From contig JAFDMF010000016.1 of assembly GCA_019306065.1 (NCBI GenBank), positions 1-51,759 of the forward strand: a stretch of 51,759 nucleotides of DNA, in the 5' to 3' direction. Numbering within the stretch: position 1 is the first letter of the stretch; every line of letters begins with the position of its first letter. Positions 8,141 to 20,392 of the stretch are shown here, in pieces. Under the pieces are notes generated by a model. That model was not told the DNA's origin. It made no database searches and worked only from the letters and a program-made list of their open reading frames with translations. Source of the stretch: Deltaproteobacteria bacterium. Its GTDB lineage: Bacteria > Desulfobacterota > Desulfobacteria > Desulfobacterales > JAFDMD01. Both the position numbers and the translations under genes were made by a program.

Positions 8141-9544
8141 TTACCTAAGTTGAAGACTCGTTACCGATTCGATATGGCAAGTATTAGGAAACATATCAAC
8201 AGGCTGAATTTTCATTATATCATAAGAATTTTTTAACGAATTTAAATCTCTTGCCAACGAAGCGGGATTGCAGGAAACATAAACAATTCTTTTCGGCAGA
8301 GTTTTAATAATCTGTTTTAAAATATCCCGAGCTATTCCCGAACGCGGCGGATCAATAATCATTACATCCGGTATAAAAGAGATTTTTGAAAGATTCTCTT
8401 TTATATCTCCGCAAATAAATTTACAATTATCAACGCCGTTAATGCGGCAGTTATCTTCCGCATCTTTTACGGCGCTTTTTGAAATTTCAATACCTACAAC
8501 CTTTTTTGCGGAGGCTGCAAGAATTATAGCAATAGAACCGGCATCGCCGTATAAATCTATAGCCTTTTCATTATTTTTCAGTTTTGCATAATCTCTTACT
8601 ACTTTATAAAGAGATTCGGCTCCGAAACTATTTGTTTGAAAAAAAGAGTTTGCGGATATTTTAAAATCAAAGCCGAGAATTTTTTCCTTTAAAACCGGAA
8701 CTCCGGCAAGCTGTATCTCATATTTTCCTAAATAAGAAGGCTTTTTTCCATCGGTTATATTATTTATAACAGAGATGATTTCGATATATTTTTTTGTCAA
8801 AATATCTGCAAGCGGCTTAATTGCTCCTTCTTTGTTAAAAACGGTTACAATATTAACCATCCATTTATTGTATTCAAAAGAGTATCGTAATATAACCGAA
8901 TACCAAAATCCGGAGCGGCTGTTTTTGTCATAAACCGAATATTCCGAGTTTTTTATAAAATTTCTTATATCATCAAGTATAAGATTCCCCGTATTATTCA
9001 TAAGAAGGCAGGATTTGGCATCGAATATTTTATCAGACAAGCCTTTTACATGAAGCCCTATGGCAAAATCATTATCAGCCGTTTCGGGGCGGGTTTCGTA
9101 CGGCAGAAAGTAAGGGCTATTTGTGCATCCGAATATCATTTTATTTCTATATCCGAATGTCATTTTAGACGGTATTGCCTCATTTACGACAACGCCTTTT
9201 ATTTTACCGATATGTTCAATTGTTTCTTCCAAATGTTTTCGTTTATATTCAAGCTGCTTTTCATAATTTAAAGTCAGCCAGTCGCACCCTCCGCAATATT
9301 CGGCATGTTGGCATTCGGGAGTAATCCTAAAAGGAGAGGGCTCGATTAACTCTATAATTTCGGCTTCCGCCAATCTTTTTTTTTTTCGTTTAATAACAAT
9401 TTTAACCCGATCCTGCGGAATTCCGTTTTTAACAAAGATTGTAAAGCCATCGACTTTTGCAATACCTTTTCCTCCGAATGCGCTTTTTTCTATATTAACT
9501 TCAAGAATCATCTCTTTTGTTATTTGTGTCTCGTTTAAATTCAA
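8141..9544 (-). CDS. rlmD: 23S rRNA (uracil-5-)-methyltransferase, RlmD/RumA type
   Basis: Methylates a uridine of 23S rRNA at carbon 5 using S-adenosylmethionine. The 467-residue protein has an N-terminal TRAM domain (about 10-65), an iron-sulfur cluster motif (C78, C84, C87 in CQHAEYCGGC, probably with a later Cys), a central domain with FQTNS, and the methyltransferase fold with LYGDAGSIAI, DPPRSGI and the catalytic Cys in VYVSCNPASLARDL. The usual G-x-G of the SAM loop reads YGDAGS, a mild variant. Family members differ in target (U1939, U747, or tRNA U54), so the exact position is uncertain. It converges on the Crp/Fnr gene, 25 bases from its end. Confidence 0.85.
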   Translation of the reverse strand: MNLNETQITKEMILEVNIEKSAFGGKGIAKVDGFTIFVKNGIPQDRVKIVIKRKKKRLAEAEIIELIEPSPFRITPECQHAEYCGGCDWLTLNYEKQLEYKRKHLEETIEHIGKIKGVVVNEAIPSKMTFGYRNKMIFGCTNSPYFLPYETRPETADNDFAIGLHVKGLSDKIFDAKSCLLMNNTGNLILDDIRNFIKNSEYSVYDKNSRSGFWYSVILRYSFEYNKWMVNIVTVFNKEGAIKPLADILTKKYIEIISVINNITDGKKPSYLGKYEIQLAGVPVLKEKILGFDFKISANSFFQTNSFGAESLYKVVRDYAKLKNNEKAIDLYGDAGSIAIILAASAKKVVGIEISKSAVKDAEDNCRINGVDNCKFICGDIKENLSKISFIPDVMIIDPPRSGIARDILKQIIKTLPKRIVYVSCNPASLARDLNSLKNSYDIMKIQPVDMFPNTCHIESVTSLQLR

Positions 9545-9682
9545 TAATTTTATCCTTTATACTTCATAAGTTATCCCCCGCGCCCTCTGTTAAAAAGGGG
9601 AAAGATTGCTCGTTCTATTTTTTTTAAGAGCAGGGTCTCCGTTATTCCGTCTGAAATTAGTTATGGAGGGTTCAATATAATA

Positions 9683-10165
9683 TTATTTTAATAGTTTTTC
9701 CAATACGTTTTCCGCATGCTTTACTTCGCCGGTTTTTTTCTTTGTCCGCACCTTTACGTTATTCCAAATTTTTTCGATTATTCCTTCCTGCGATATTAAT
9801 ACCGTGCTTCTGATAACCCCTTCGCATTCTTTACCGCAGACTTTTTTAGGACCCCATGCGCCGTAATCTTTCATTGTTTTTTTTTCTTTATCGCTTAAAA
9901 GAGTTATTTTTAATTTATTTTTTTCTATAAATTTTTTATGAGATGCAACAGAATCCGGGCTTACTCCTGCAACTTCTGCATTTATTTTATCAAGCTTTTC
10001 TTTAATATCCGAAAAATCTATCGCCTCTTTGGCGCATCCCGAAGTGTTATCTTTAGGATAAAAGTATAATATTAAATGTTTTCCTTTGAAATTTTCTAAT
10101 GAAACCTCTTGTCCGTCCTGATTTAAAAGATTAAATGCAGGCGCCTTTTTACCTATTGCTATCAT
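9683..10165 (-). CDS. bcp: Thiol peroxidase of the PrxQ/BCP family
   Basis: Reduces hydrogen peroxide and alkyl hydroperoxides. The 160-residue thioredoxin-fold protein has the peroxidatic Cys44 in the NTSGCAKEA motif. Most PrxQ proteins carry the resolving Cys five residues later (GCTKEAC); here that position (49) is Ile. Two other cysteines, C110 and C114, sit in KKVCGKECEG where relatives usually read YMGKEYMG. They could act as an alternative resolving pair, or the enzyme could be a one-Cys type. The gene stands alone between rlmD and an AT-rich gap and has an ordinary ATG start. Confidence 0.9.
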   Translation of the reverse strand: MIAIGKKAPAFNLLNQDGQEVSLENFKGKHLILYFYPKDNTSGCAKEAIDFSDIKEKLDKINAEVAGVSPDSVASHKKFIEKNKLKITLLSDKEKKTMKDYGAWGPKKVCGKECEGVIRSTVLISQEGIIEKIWNNVKVRTKKKTGEVKHAENVLEKLLK

Positions 10166-10461
10166 TCTTTTACCTCTTTATTAATAAATGAATTTTATAA
10201 TATTATAATATCTGAGTTTCAATATTATCAAATGTTTAGGTTTATAATGGAATTTGTAATATATAACAATAATTATTTTATAAAAGCGGACAGATCGGTA
10301 AGGGTTTTATTTTGATGAAAAGTTTTTTAACTTTAAAATAGAATTTAAATATTCCGGTTAAAAGAGTTATTGAAAATAGCGTTACTATATTATATTTTAT
10401 TTAACACAGTATAGTAAAGACAGTTTTTAAAATAAATTCAGCCAATAGAAAGAATAAATTA

Positions 10462-11418
10462 ATGGTAGATATTAAAAATTCTCACGATAAGCTTTTTAAG
10501 GAGACATTATCGGACATAAGTAATGCAAGGGATTATTTTAGACATTATCTACCTGCAAACATATTAAATATCATTAATTTGGATACGTTGGAGATTAGAA
10601 AGGATTCATTTATAGACGAAGAGTTGAAGGAGTTTTTTTCGGATATGTTATATTCGGTTCAATTCGGAAAAAAAGCAGGATATATATATCTTTTGTTGGA
10701 GCATAAGAGTTTTTTTGATAAGGATACGCCTCTTAAACTTCTTGAATACATGGTAAAGATATGGAAGCTTCATATAAGTCAGCATAAGCTTCCGCTGCCT
10801 GTAATAGTTCCTTTGGTTTTATATCATGGTAAAGACAAATGGAATATAGGTAATAGGTTTTCGGAGTTAATTGATAAATATCCGGCGCGACTGAAGGAAT
10901 ATATGCCTGATTTTTCATATTCGTTATTCGATTTGTCAAAATGGACGGATGCCGAGATAAAAGGCGGGGTTGTGCTTCAAGCTATGCTTTTACTGTTTAA
11001 ATATATATTTGATAAGAAGTTTTTAGATAAACTGCCTGATATTGCGATACTTTTCGGGGATATAATAGAAAAAGAACGAGGGCTTGAAGCAATGGAGGCG
11101 TTATTTCGTTATATAAGCGGCAACGTAGAAAAGAGCGTTGAAGAACTTAATAAGGTTTTATTTCAAAGCCTTCCTAAAGGAAAGGAGGATATAATTATGA
11201 CTTTAGCGGATCAACTTAGAAATGAAGGAATGCAGCAAGGAATGCAGCAAGGAATGCAACGGGGAATTATAGATATATTACAAGTGCGTTTTAATTCCGT
11301 GCCGGATATTCTTATGCAGCGGTTAAACAGCATAAAAGATCCTGAACAATTAAGAAATATTAATAAAAAAGCCGTAATAGTAAATTCTATCTCCGAATTA
11401 ACCCCATATCTTAATTGA
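10462..11418 (+). CDS. Rpn-family recombination-promoting nuclease / putative transposase (YhgA-like)
   Basis: A 318-residue protein of the Rpn (YhgA-like, PD-(D/E)XK) family. Landmarks are the opening HDKLFKETLSD, the core FSDMLYSVQF followed by YIYLLLEHKS (Asp and E-x-K of the nuclease site), and PVIVPLVLYHG. The C-terminus carries a tandem 12-bp repeat (11226-11261) encoding GMQQGMQQGMQRG, a common variable feature of this family. Characterised members are RecA-independent, recombination-promoting endonucleases, and some act in phage defence or as selfish elements. The gene ends 25 bases before the hydantoinase, so the two may be transcribed together, but a functional link is not expected. 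Confidence 0.85.
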   Translation: MVDIKNSHDKLFKETLSDISNARDYFRHYLPANILNIINLDTLEIRKDSFIDEELKEFFSDMLYSVQFGKKAGYIYLLLEHKSFFDKDTPLKLLEYMVKIWKLHISQHKLPLPVIVPLVLYHGKDKWNIGNRFSELIDKYPARLKEYMPDFSYSLFDLSKWTDAEIKGGVVLQAMLLLFKYIFDKKFLDKLPDIAILFGDIIEKERGLEAMEALFRYISGNVEKSVEELNKVLFQSLPKGKEDIIMTLADQLRNEGMQQGMQQGMQRGIIDILQVRFNSVPDILMQRLNSIKDPEQLRNINKKAVIVNSISELTPYLN

Positions 11419-11443
11419 AAAAATAATACAGGAGTAAAAGATA

Positions 11444-12829
11444 ATGAGCTTGCTGATTAAAAACGGACTAATTGTAACATCCGATACGCAATATAAGGCG
11501 GATATTTATGTTGAACAAGAAAAGATAAAAGCAATAGGCGTAAATCTTAATTTTAAAGCCGAAGAGGTTATAGACGCATCCGGCAAATATATTCTGCCCG
11601 GAGCAATAGATTCGCATACTCATCTATGTATGCCTTATATGGGAACTTATGCTAAAGACGATTATAAAACCGGAAGCATAGCCGCGGCATGCGGCGGAGT
11701 TACCTGTATATTGGATTTTAATACTCAGCGAAACGGAGAAACGCTATACGAAGCGCTTGAAAGAAAAAAAAGTCTTGCCAAAGGAAATACGGCGGTTGAT
11801 TTTTCTTTACATCCTTCGATTACAGAGCCGAAAGATAAAATTATTAAAGAGATAAAAACGGCGATTACAGATTACGGAACTCCAAGCTTTAAAGTATATA
11901 TGACTTATGATTTCAGGGTAGATGATTCGGTTATATTAAAACTGCTTGCAGAAACAAAAAAATACGGCGGAATGCTCCAAGTTCATGCGGAAAATTTTAA
12001 CATAATAGAATATTTTAATAATACTTTTGAAAAACAGAAAAAACTTTCAATACCCTATCACCCCAAAAGCCGTCCTAATATAGCCGAAGCGGAAGCGCTA
12101 TCAAGAGTCGCAAAGCTTGCGGAAATAACAGGCGGGAACCTGTATATAGTGCATCTGTCTTCAAAAGAAGGGTTGGAAGAGGTTAAGCGCGCAAAGGATA
12201 AAGGGGTTAATATAATAGCGGAAACCTGTCCGCAATATCTTATACTTGACGAAAGCAGATATTTTGAGCCGGAATTTAACGGCGCAAAATATGTTATGTC
12301 GCCTCCGCTTCGGGATAAGCAAAGCGGCGAAGCTTTATGGGAAGGGATAAGGAGCGGTTATATTTCGACCATAGGAACCGATCATTGCCCTTTTGATTTT
12401 AACGGCATAAAAGATATGTTCGGCAAAAATGATTATAGAAAAATTCCAAATGGCGCGCCCGGTATAGAAACCCTTATGATGCTTATTCATTCCGAAGGAG
12501 TGGCAAAAGGTAAAATTACGCTTCAACAGATGGTTAAAATATTATCTGTAAATACCGCAAAAATATTCGGCTTAAAAAATAAAGGCTCAATTTGTCCGGG
12601 AAAAGATGCAGATATAGTTATATTTAATCCCAAAATAAAATTTAATATTTCTTATAAAAAGCTTCATATGAACGTTGATTATAACCCTTACGAAGGCTTT
12701 GACATTATAGGTATGCCGGAAACCGTATATGTCAGAGGTAAAAAAGCGGCTCAATTTAAAAATGATAGAGTAGAATTTGTAGGGGAGATCGGCAGGGGCA
12801 GGTTTATAAAAAGAGAGCCGAGTTTTTAA
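11444..12829 (+). CDS. Dihydropyrimidinase / D-hydantoinase
   Basis: A binuclear-metal cyclic amidohydrolase of 461 residues that opens dihydropyrimidine or 5-substituted hydantoin rings. Visible site residues are H58 and H60 (DSHTH), the carbamylated-lysine candidate K150 (PSFKVYMTYD), H181 (HAEN), H237 (VHLSS) and D313 (GTDHCPF). The set is complete, so it should be active. Allantoinase and dihydroorotase share the fold, but the length and the MTYD segment favour the dihydropyrimidinase group. It has an AGGAG ribosome site before 11444. It fits nucleobase breakdown alongside the xdh operon at 44-48 kb. True substrate unknown; gene symbol withheld. Confidence 0.85.
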   Translation: MSLLIKNGLIVTSDTQYKADIYVEQEKIKAIGVNLNFKAEEVIDASGKYILPGAIDSHTHLCMPYMGTYAKDDYKTGSIAAACGGVTCILDFNTQRNGETLYEALERKKSLAKGNTAVDFSLHPSITEPKDKIIKEIKTAITDYGTPSFKVYMTYDFRVDDSVILKLLAETKKYGGMLQVHAENFNIIEYFNNTFEKQKKLSIPYHPKSRPNIAEAEALSRVAKLAEITGGNLYIVHLSSKEGLEEVKRAKDKGVNIIAETCPQYLILDESRYFEPEFNGAKYVMSPPLRDKQSGEALWEGIRSGYISTIGTDHCPFDFNGIKDMFGKNDYRKIPNGAPGIETLMMLIHSEGVAKGKITLQQMVKILSVNTAKIFGLKNKGSICPGKDADIVIFNPKIKFNISYKKLHMNVDYNPYEGFDIIGMPETVYVRGKKAAQFKNDRVEFVGEIGRGRFIKREPSF

Positions 12830-12868
12830 TTTTTTTGTAATTTTATATCAGCTAAAAAGGAACCTTAT

Positions 12869-13228
12869 ATGAAAAAAAGCGCATTAACCGTAACGGTCGG
12901 AGTTTTGCTGATTATCTATTCCATAATAAATTTCGGAGCGGGACTCGGGCAGCTTGGCAAGGCTAAAGTAGTATGTAAGTTTACTACGGCGTTTTCTCCG
13001 GATATAATTGAAGTTGTAAAAGATAGAATACCGCAGAATAATCAAATATATAAAGAGATAGGTTACAATAATTCTTTTTTGTATTTTTTAGGGCTTTTTA
13101 TTTTAACTGCGGCGTTGTTAGAGTTAGTAGCCGGTATCGGGCTTTTTTCCGGAGCGGACTGGACTTTTAAAATTCTTATAGCAGCCCGCTTTTTCATCTA
13201 TCAAAAAAACCGCCGCATAACTGCGTAG
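12869..13228 (+). CDS. Small membrane protein with a repeat-derived C-terminus
   Basis: A 119-residue frame with membrane segments at about 7-28, 71-93 and perhaps 99-107, separated by a charged extracytoplasmic loop. The family is not recognised. The final residues (about RFFIYQKNRRITA) and the TAG stop lie in the flank and loop of the palindromic repeat at 13203-13248, so the original 3' end has probably been replaced by the repeat. It follows the hydantoinase by 40 bases and has AAGGA before the start. It may be a truncated but still expressed gene. Confidence 0.5.
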   Translation: MKKSALTVTVGVLLIIYSIINFGAGLGQLGKAKVVCKFTTAFSPDIIEVVKDRIPQNNQIYKEIGYNNSFLYFLGLFILTAALLELVAGIGLFSGADWTFKILIAARFFIYQKNRRITA

Positions 13229-13248
13229 TTTGTTATGCAACGGTTTTT
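13203..13248 (+). terminator. Repeat-derived hairpin acting as a terminator (family A)
   Basis: A-rich arm followed by CCGCCGCATAAC, loop TGCGTAGTTT, then GTTATGCAACGG and TTTTT. The stem is about 17 bp with one small mismatch pair and is followed by T residues, so it can terminate rightward transcription. The arms are the same sequences found in the 154-bp repeat and at 32008-32047. Confidence 0.7.
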
Positions 13249-13476
13249 AAGTAATTACTCTATGAGTAGAAGAAATTCGGAAATTCCGAGTTTTATACCA
13301 AACTTATAAATTATTATAACCTTGATGTTATAATTTCGGAGATTATCAATTGTTAAAAATTTAACGATGTTAAGCATGTTAATAAAGAAAAGGGAATTTT
13401 TTATTGATTGTTATCTGATACTGTTATATTATTATAAGAAAACATAATATTTTTATAAAAAAAGGAGGGTTATAAT

Positions 13477-13890
13477 ATGGCAAAAACATATAATCTTTTT
13501 ATCAGTCATTCTTGGTCTTATTCAGATGAATACGAAAAGCTTATGAACTTAATTGGGAACGGATCACATTTCAATTTTAACAATTATTCGGTTCCGAAAG
13601 ATGATCCAATTCACGATGCCCCAAATCCAACTTTGCTTTATGAAGCAATAAAAAGAAAAATATCTCCCTGTCATGTCGTAATAATATTGGCAGGAGTTTA
13701 TGCGTCATATAGCAAATGGATAGATAAAGAAATAACTATTTGTAAAAAAGGGTTTACACAAGAAAAACCGATTTTAGCCGTAGCACCATGGGGAGCGGAA
13801 AAAACATCTCAAATAGTAAAAAATAATGCCGATTTAATCGTTAAATGGAATACTGAATCTATAATAGCCGGAATAATAAAGTTAGGATAA
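13477..13890 (+). CDS. MTH538/ThsB-like TIR-domain protein (candidate defence component)
   Basis: A 137-residue single-domain protein with the TIR-like (DUF1863/MTH538) fold. The first strand is YNLFISHSWSYSDEY (residues 5-19), a middle segment reads NNYSVPKDDPIHDA, strand D is CHVVIILAGVYASYSKW, and E85 in WIDKEI occupies the position of the TIR catalytic glutamate. Related small proteins include ThsB of Thoeris, which senses phage and makes a nucleotide signal, and other TIR proteins of unknown role. It has a strong GGAGG before 13477 and sits 18 bases upstream of a membrane-protein gene, with a 248-base gap upstream. I infer a defence role from the family and partner; none is shown by the sequence itself. 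Confidence 0.75.
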   Translation: MAKTYNLFISHSWSYSDEYEKLMNLIGNGSHFNFNNYSVPKDDPIHDAPNPTLLYEAIKRKISPCHVVIILAGVYASYSKWIDKEITICKKGFTQEKPILAVAPWGAEKTSQIVKNNADLIVKWNTESIIAGIIKLG

Positions 13891-13908
13891 TATCATATAT
13901 TATAAGTT

Positions 13909-14427
13909 ATGGAATCAATACTTCAGAAGCAAGAAGCAAATGATTATGGAGAACAATTTCAAAATCATTTGCTTGAAATCTACAAACTTTATGTTAATAC
14001 GGCTGAGAAGATCAGCGACAGGAGACAATCGGCTAACTCCTTTTTTTTATCAGTGAATACTGCAATAATGGCAGTTATAGGTTATATACTTGGATTAACC
14101 AACGGTGAAGCGACAAAAGGTTTCTATTGGTGGCTAATTCTGATAACTCTTGCGGGAATCATAATTTGTTACGCTTGGTTTAGGTTAATACAATCTTACA
14201 AGCAGATGAATTTGGGTAAGTTTTCAGTTATCCATAATATTGAGAAACTTCTTCCGATTTCTCCTTTTATTGCAGAATGGAAAGCGTTAGGAGAAGGAAA
14301 AGATTCTAAAAAATACCTTCTGTTTACAAAAGTTGAACAGAAGGTTCCGTGGGCATTTTTATTAATGCATATTGTGGCTTTCATTACAGCAGTTATAAAA
14401 GTTTCAGGATGTAAAACCCTGTTTTAA
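13909..14427 (+). CDS. RipA-like multi-pass membrane protein paired with the TIR-like gene
   Basis: A 172-residue protein with membrane segments at about 45-63, 72-92 and 147-165 and a soluble N-terminal helix (LEIYKLYVNTAEKISDRRQ). The block ISDRRQSANSFFLSVNTA is characteristic of proteins annotated as RipA-family octameric membrane proteins, which often sit beside MTH538-like TIR genes. The layout (membrane protein with a large cytoplasmic loop) also resembles SLATT-type predicted effectors. The gene starts 18 bases after the TIR gene and ends one base before the 3' CCA end of tRNA-Arg. It is plausibly the effector or sensor of a two-gene module. Confidence 0.65.
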   Translation: MESILQKQEANDYGEQFQNHLLEIYKLYVNTAEKISDRRQSANSFFLSVNTAIMAVIGYILGLTNGEATKGFYWWLILITLAGIIICYAWFRLIQSYKQMNLGKFSVIHNIEKLLPISPFIAEWKALGEGKDSKKYLLFTKVEQKVPWAFLLMHIVAFITAVIKVSGCKTLF

Positions 14428-14428
14428 C

Positions 14429-14505
<77 letters not shown>

Positions 14506-14692
14506 ATGTCGCAATAAGAAGAAATGGGGTGAGGAGCTACACCCACCATAACGAAAAAATCTATATAACAGGTTTTTTTTATTATCAAGTAAAATTTAAA
14601 TTTCGTCGGATAGCTTTGCGTTTTGTTATCCGGCAAGATTCAGTTATTATTTTTTATGTCTAAGTTTTTTTATAGCGTAACGTTTCTCTGTC

Positions 14693-14734
14693 AATTAAGG
14701 GATTTCGACGAGCGGAGCGAGAAATCCCTTAATT
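14693..14734. repeat. Palindromic intergenic repeat (family B)
   Basis: A perfect 14-bp inverted repeat (AATTAAGGGATTTC / GAAATCCCTTAATT) around the loop GACGAGCGGAGCGA, followed by an arm TTTTTATAATCATTCTTTTT. The same core (CGAGCGAAGCGAGAAAT) occurs at 18588-18632, 43353-43382 and 43847-43876. Confidence 0.85.
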
Positions 14735-14825
14735 ATTTTTATAATCATTCTTTTTTGTATTTAAATACCTTTAATAATGGACTTCCCCCAAAAAAGTAGG
14801 CAAAGCTAATGAATATATATTAGAT

Positions 14826-14867
14826 AAAAAAAAGGGGCTTTGCGGTTAAGCAAAAACCCCTTTTTTA
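14826..14867 (-). terminator. Rho-independent terminator after nifJ
   Basis: On the minus strand AAGGGGTTTTTGC, loop TTAACC, GCAAAGCCCCTT and a run of T residues. It lies 16 bases past the nifJ stop. The A/T symmetry would also allow weak termination in the other direction. Confidence 0.85.
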
Positions 14868-14882
14868 ATTAAACGGATTTAT

Positions 14883-18446
<3,564 letters not shown>

Positions 18447-18587
18447 TTAAAAACTCCTTTTGTTTTGGTTTTTCCCGTTAGTTTTCAAAAGCATGCGGGA
18501 TTAATATTATATCTGGCTAATTTATATATTTGCGTTTGTTTGTTTCATTTTTTGCTTATCGCTTCGCAAAAAAATTCTCTTCCTGTC

Positions 18588-18632
18588 TTGTCGAGCGAAG
18601 CGAGAAATCCCTTTATTATTTTTACTTGTCTA
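18588..18632. repeat. Dispersed palindromic repeat (family B)
   Basis: Contains TGTCGAGCGAAGCGAGAAAT, then CCCTTTATTATTTTTAC, in the gap between tlyA and nifJ. It is the same element as at 14703-14745 and in the long inverted repeat at 43321-43908. Confidence 0.8.
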
Positions 18633-18672
18633 AACAACGCGGTGAAAAATGCTTATAAAACGCTTGAGTAAT

Positions 18673-19425
18673 CTATTCAATGTTTTTTTGGCTATTTTTT
18701 TTAAGATAGATAAAAAACTCCTTATTTCCTTTTGGTCCGAGAATAGGGGAGGGAATAACCGAAATGAAGTTTAAACCGATTTTTATAAAAAAGTTTTTCA
18801 GATCGTTTATAATAAAGTTATGAACGCCGCTATTTTTTATAATCCCGCCTTTTTCCACTTTATTTTTGGGCGCTTCAAATTGGGGTTTTATAAGAGCAAT
18901 GATTTTTCCGTTGTTTTTTAAAAAATTAAGGGTATGAGGAATTACTTTTTTAAGGGATATAAAAGATACGTCTATCACCGCCAAATCTAATGGATAAGGA
19001 AGCGTTTTTTTGTCTAAATGTTTTATATTTGTTCGTTCCAAAACAGTTATGCGCGGGTTGTTTCTTAATTTCCAAGCAAACTGTCCGTATCCTACATCTA
19101 CGGCAAATATATGTTTTGCTCCATTTTGAAGAAGACAATCTGTAAAGCCTCCGGTTGAAGTCCCTATATCGATACATGTAAGATTTTTTATATCTATTTT
19201 AAATTTATTTACGGCTTCGGCAAGTTTTATTCCGCCTCTGCTTACATAGGGGATGTTTTTGCCTTTTATTTTAACGGACGAGTTGATCGGAAAGGTTTCT
19301 CCGGCTTTATCCGCCGGTTTGTTATTTATAAGAACTTTACCGGACATAATAATTGCAGTCGCCTGTTTTATATTGTCGGCAAGTTTTTTTTCTACAAGAA
19401 GCGTGTCTAATCTTTTTTTATTCAT
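18673..19425 (-). CDS. tlyA: TlyA-family rRNA 2'-O-methyltransferase
   Basis: A 250-residue protein with an N-terminal S4 RNA-binding domain (residues 1-60; RLDTLLVEKKLADN) followed by an FtsJ-like SAM-dependent methyltransferase domain with DIGTSTGGFTDCLLQNGA (about 92-109), the VDVGYGQ strand and the conserved D-V-S-F-I-S-L. Characterised TlyA methylates ribose hydroxyls in 16S and/or 23S rRNA; in some species it is also reported as a haemolysin. The length fits the family and the start follows the usual MNKKRLD pattern. It is next to but not overlapping other genes and is probably transcribed alone. Confidence 0.9.
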   Translation of the reverse strand: MNKKRLDTLLVEKKLADNIKQATAIIMSGKVLINNKPADKAGETFPINSSVKIKGKNIPYVSRGGIKLAEAVNKFKIDIKNLTCIDIGTSTGGFTDCLLQNGAKHIFAVDVGYGQFAWKLRNNPRITVLERTNIKHLDKKTLPYPLDLAVIDVSFISLKKVIPHTLNFLKNNGKIIALIKPQFEAPKNKVEKGGIIKNSGVHNFIINDLKNFFIKIGLNFISVIPSPILGPKGNKEFFIYLKKNSQKNIE

Positions 19426-19527
19426 AATTATAGTAATAAAGTAATAGATATAAAAACCTATTCCTTTGTTCTTTTGTTACTTTATAATCATTTTTTTTGT
19501 GATTAAATTTTTTAATAATGGGTTTTC

Positions 19528-20301
19528 CTATAAATAGATAGACCAAGTTTTTCTAGTTTTAAAATATTGATCATCATTGTTGAATATTTTAAAAAAGTCT
19601 GACATATGCGGAATTGTTTCAAGTTTTAAGTCATATGAAGCATAGCTAAGTTTTGTAAATAACTGTGCAATAAAACGAAATAGTTGCATAACATACATTC
19701 TTGTATAAGGTTTTGCTTGGTCAATCTTGGCTGTTTGTAATGCAGCATCGTAGATTGTATTTAATTCGTTCCCTGTTTCAGAATGAAGCCTTACTATTGA
19801 AGATTCGCCAATGAGTCGATGTATTAATTCGGCATTTTGCTTATGTTTTTTCTGCTGCTTTAGAGGGTAGCGCTTTTCTAATATAGGTTTAGTAACTGAT
19901 TTAAACCAAGCTTCAATGTCAAAGTTGTAATATCTTGTTATGTTGCTTGCAAATTCAGATAATACATTAATTATTGCAATGTGAATATTCTCTTGAGGCA
20001 ATCTGTCTTTAAAACCTCGACGCCGTGCAATTTCGTCTGATTTATTCAGTAGTTTTTTTAGATTATGTCCGTATGACTTGATTACATTATTTTGTGGAAA
20101 ATTGCCATTATTTTTAAGCGCGTAATCAATTATAAGGGCTAATTTTGCTGATCGTTCCATACCGATTGAAAGAGCAAAAAATGCTTGTCCGTAATAGGCG
20201 TGTTGAACATAGTTTGCTTTGCCAAGCGTAGCAACGCCTATTGCTAAATTTTCAGCAGCAAACCCGGTTTCGCGAGCTAGGGCAAGCCAAATTTTGTCCA
20301 T
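19528..20301 (-). CDS. Uncharacterised alpha-helical protein, HEPN-like N-terminus
   Basis: A 257-residue, almost entirely helical protein. Residues 36-85 (YYGQAFFALSIGMERSAKLA, then KSYGHNLKKLL) follow the spacing of HEPN-type helices in which an Arg after a Gly-x-Glu turn (R50) and a later GH-x-L (H79) are conserved. HEPN proteins are often RNases in defence or toxin systems, but that is inference here and the catalytic R-x4-6-H motif is not evident. It lies in a patch of accessory and broken genes next to tlyA and has no obvious partner. No signal peptide or membrane segment is present. Confidence 0.4.
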   Translation of the reverse strand: MDKIWLALARETGFAAENLAIGVATLGKANYVQHAYYGQAFFALSIGMERSAKLALIIDYALKNNGNFPQNNVIKSYGHNLKKLLNKSDEIARRRGFKDRLPQENIHIAIINVLSEFASNITRYYNFDIEAWFKSVTKPILEKRYPLKQQKKHKQNAELIHRLIGESSIVRLHSETGNELNTIYDAALQTAKIDQAKPYTRMYVMQLFRFIAQLFTKLSYASYDLKLETIPHMSDFFKIFNNDDQYFKTRKTWSIYL

Positions 20302-20392
20302 AGTGTGCCAACTTTTAATGCCTAATCAGTAATTATATTGTTCTATGTTAAACAACTTCTCATATTATACGAAATAATATTGTATTTTATTT

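Larger units (their letters stand above)
14506..14882. other. Repeat-rich intergenic region between tRNA-Arg and nifJ
   Basis: No gene. It holds a family A element at about 14597-14636 (TTTCGTCGGATA ... TTATCCGGC), a family B hairpin at 14693-14734 and the nifJ terminator at 14826-14867. The nearest tRNA promoter would lie within the first 50 bases on the minus strand. Confidence 0.7.

Noticed and set aside
10462-11418. Rpn-type gene as part of an insertion sequence
   Set aside because: No terminal inverted repeats or target duplications are visible around it; members of this family are usually stand-alone genes.
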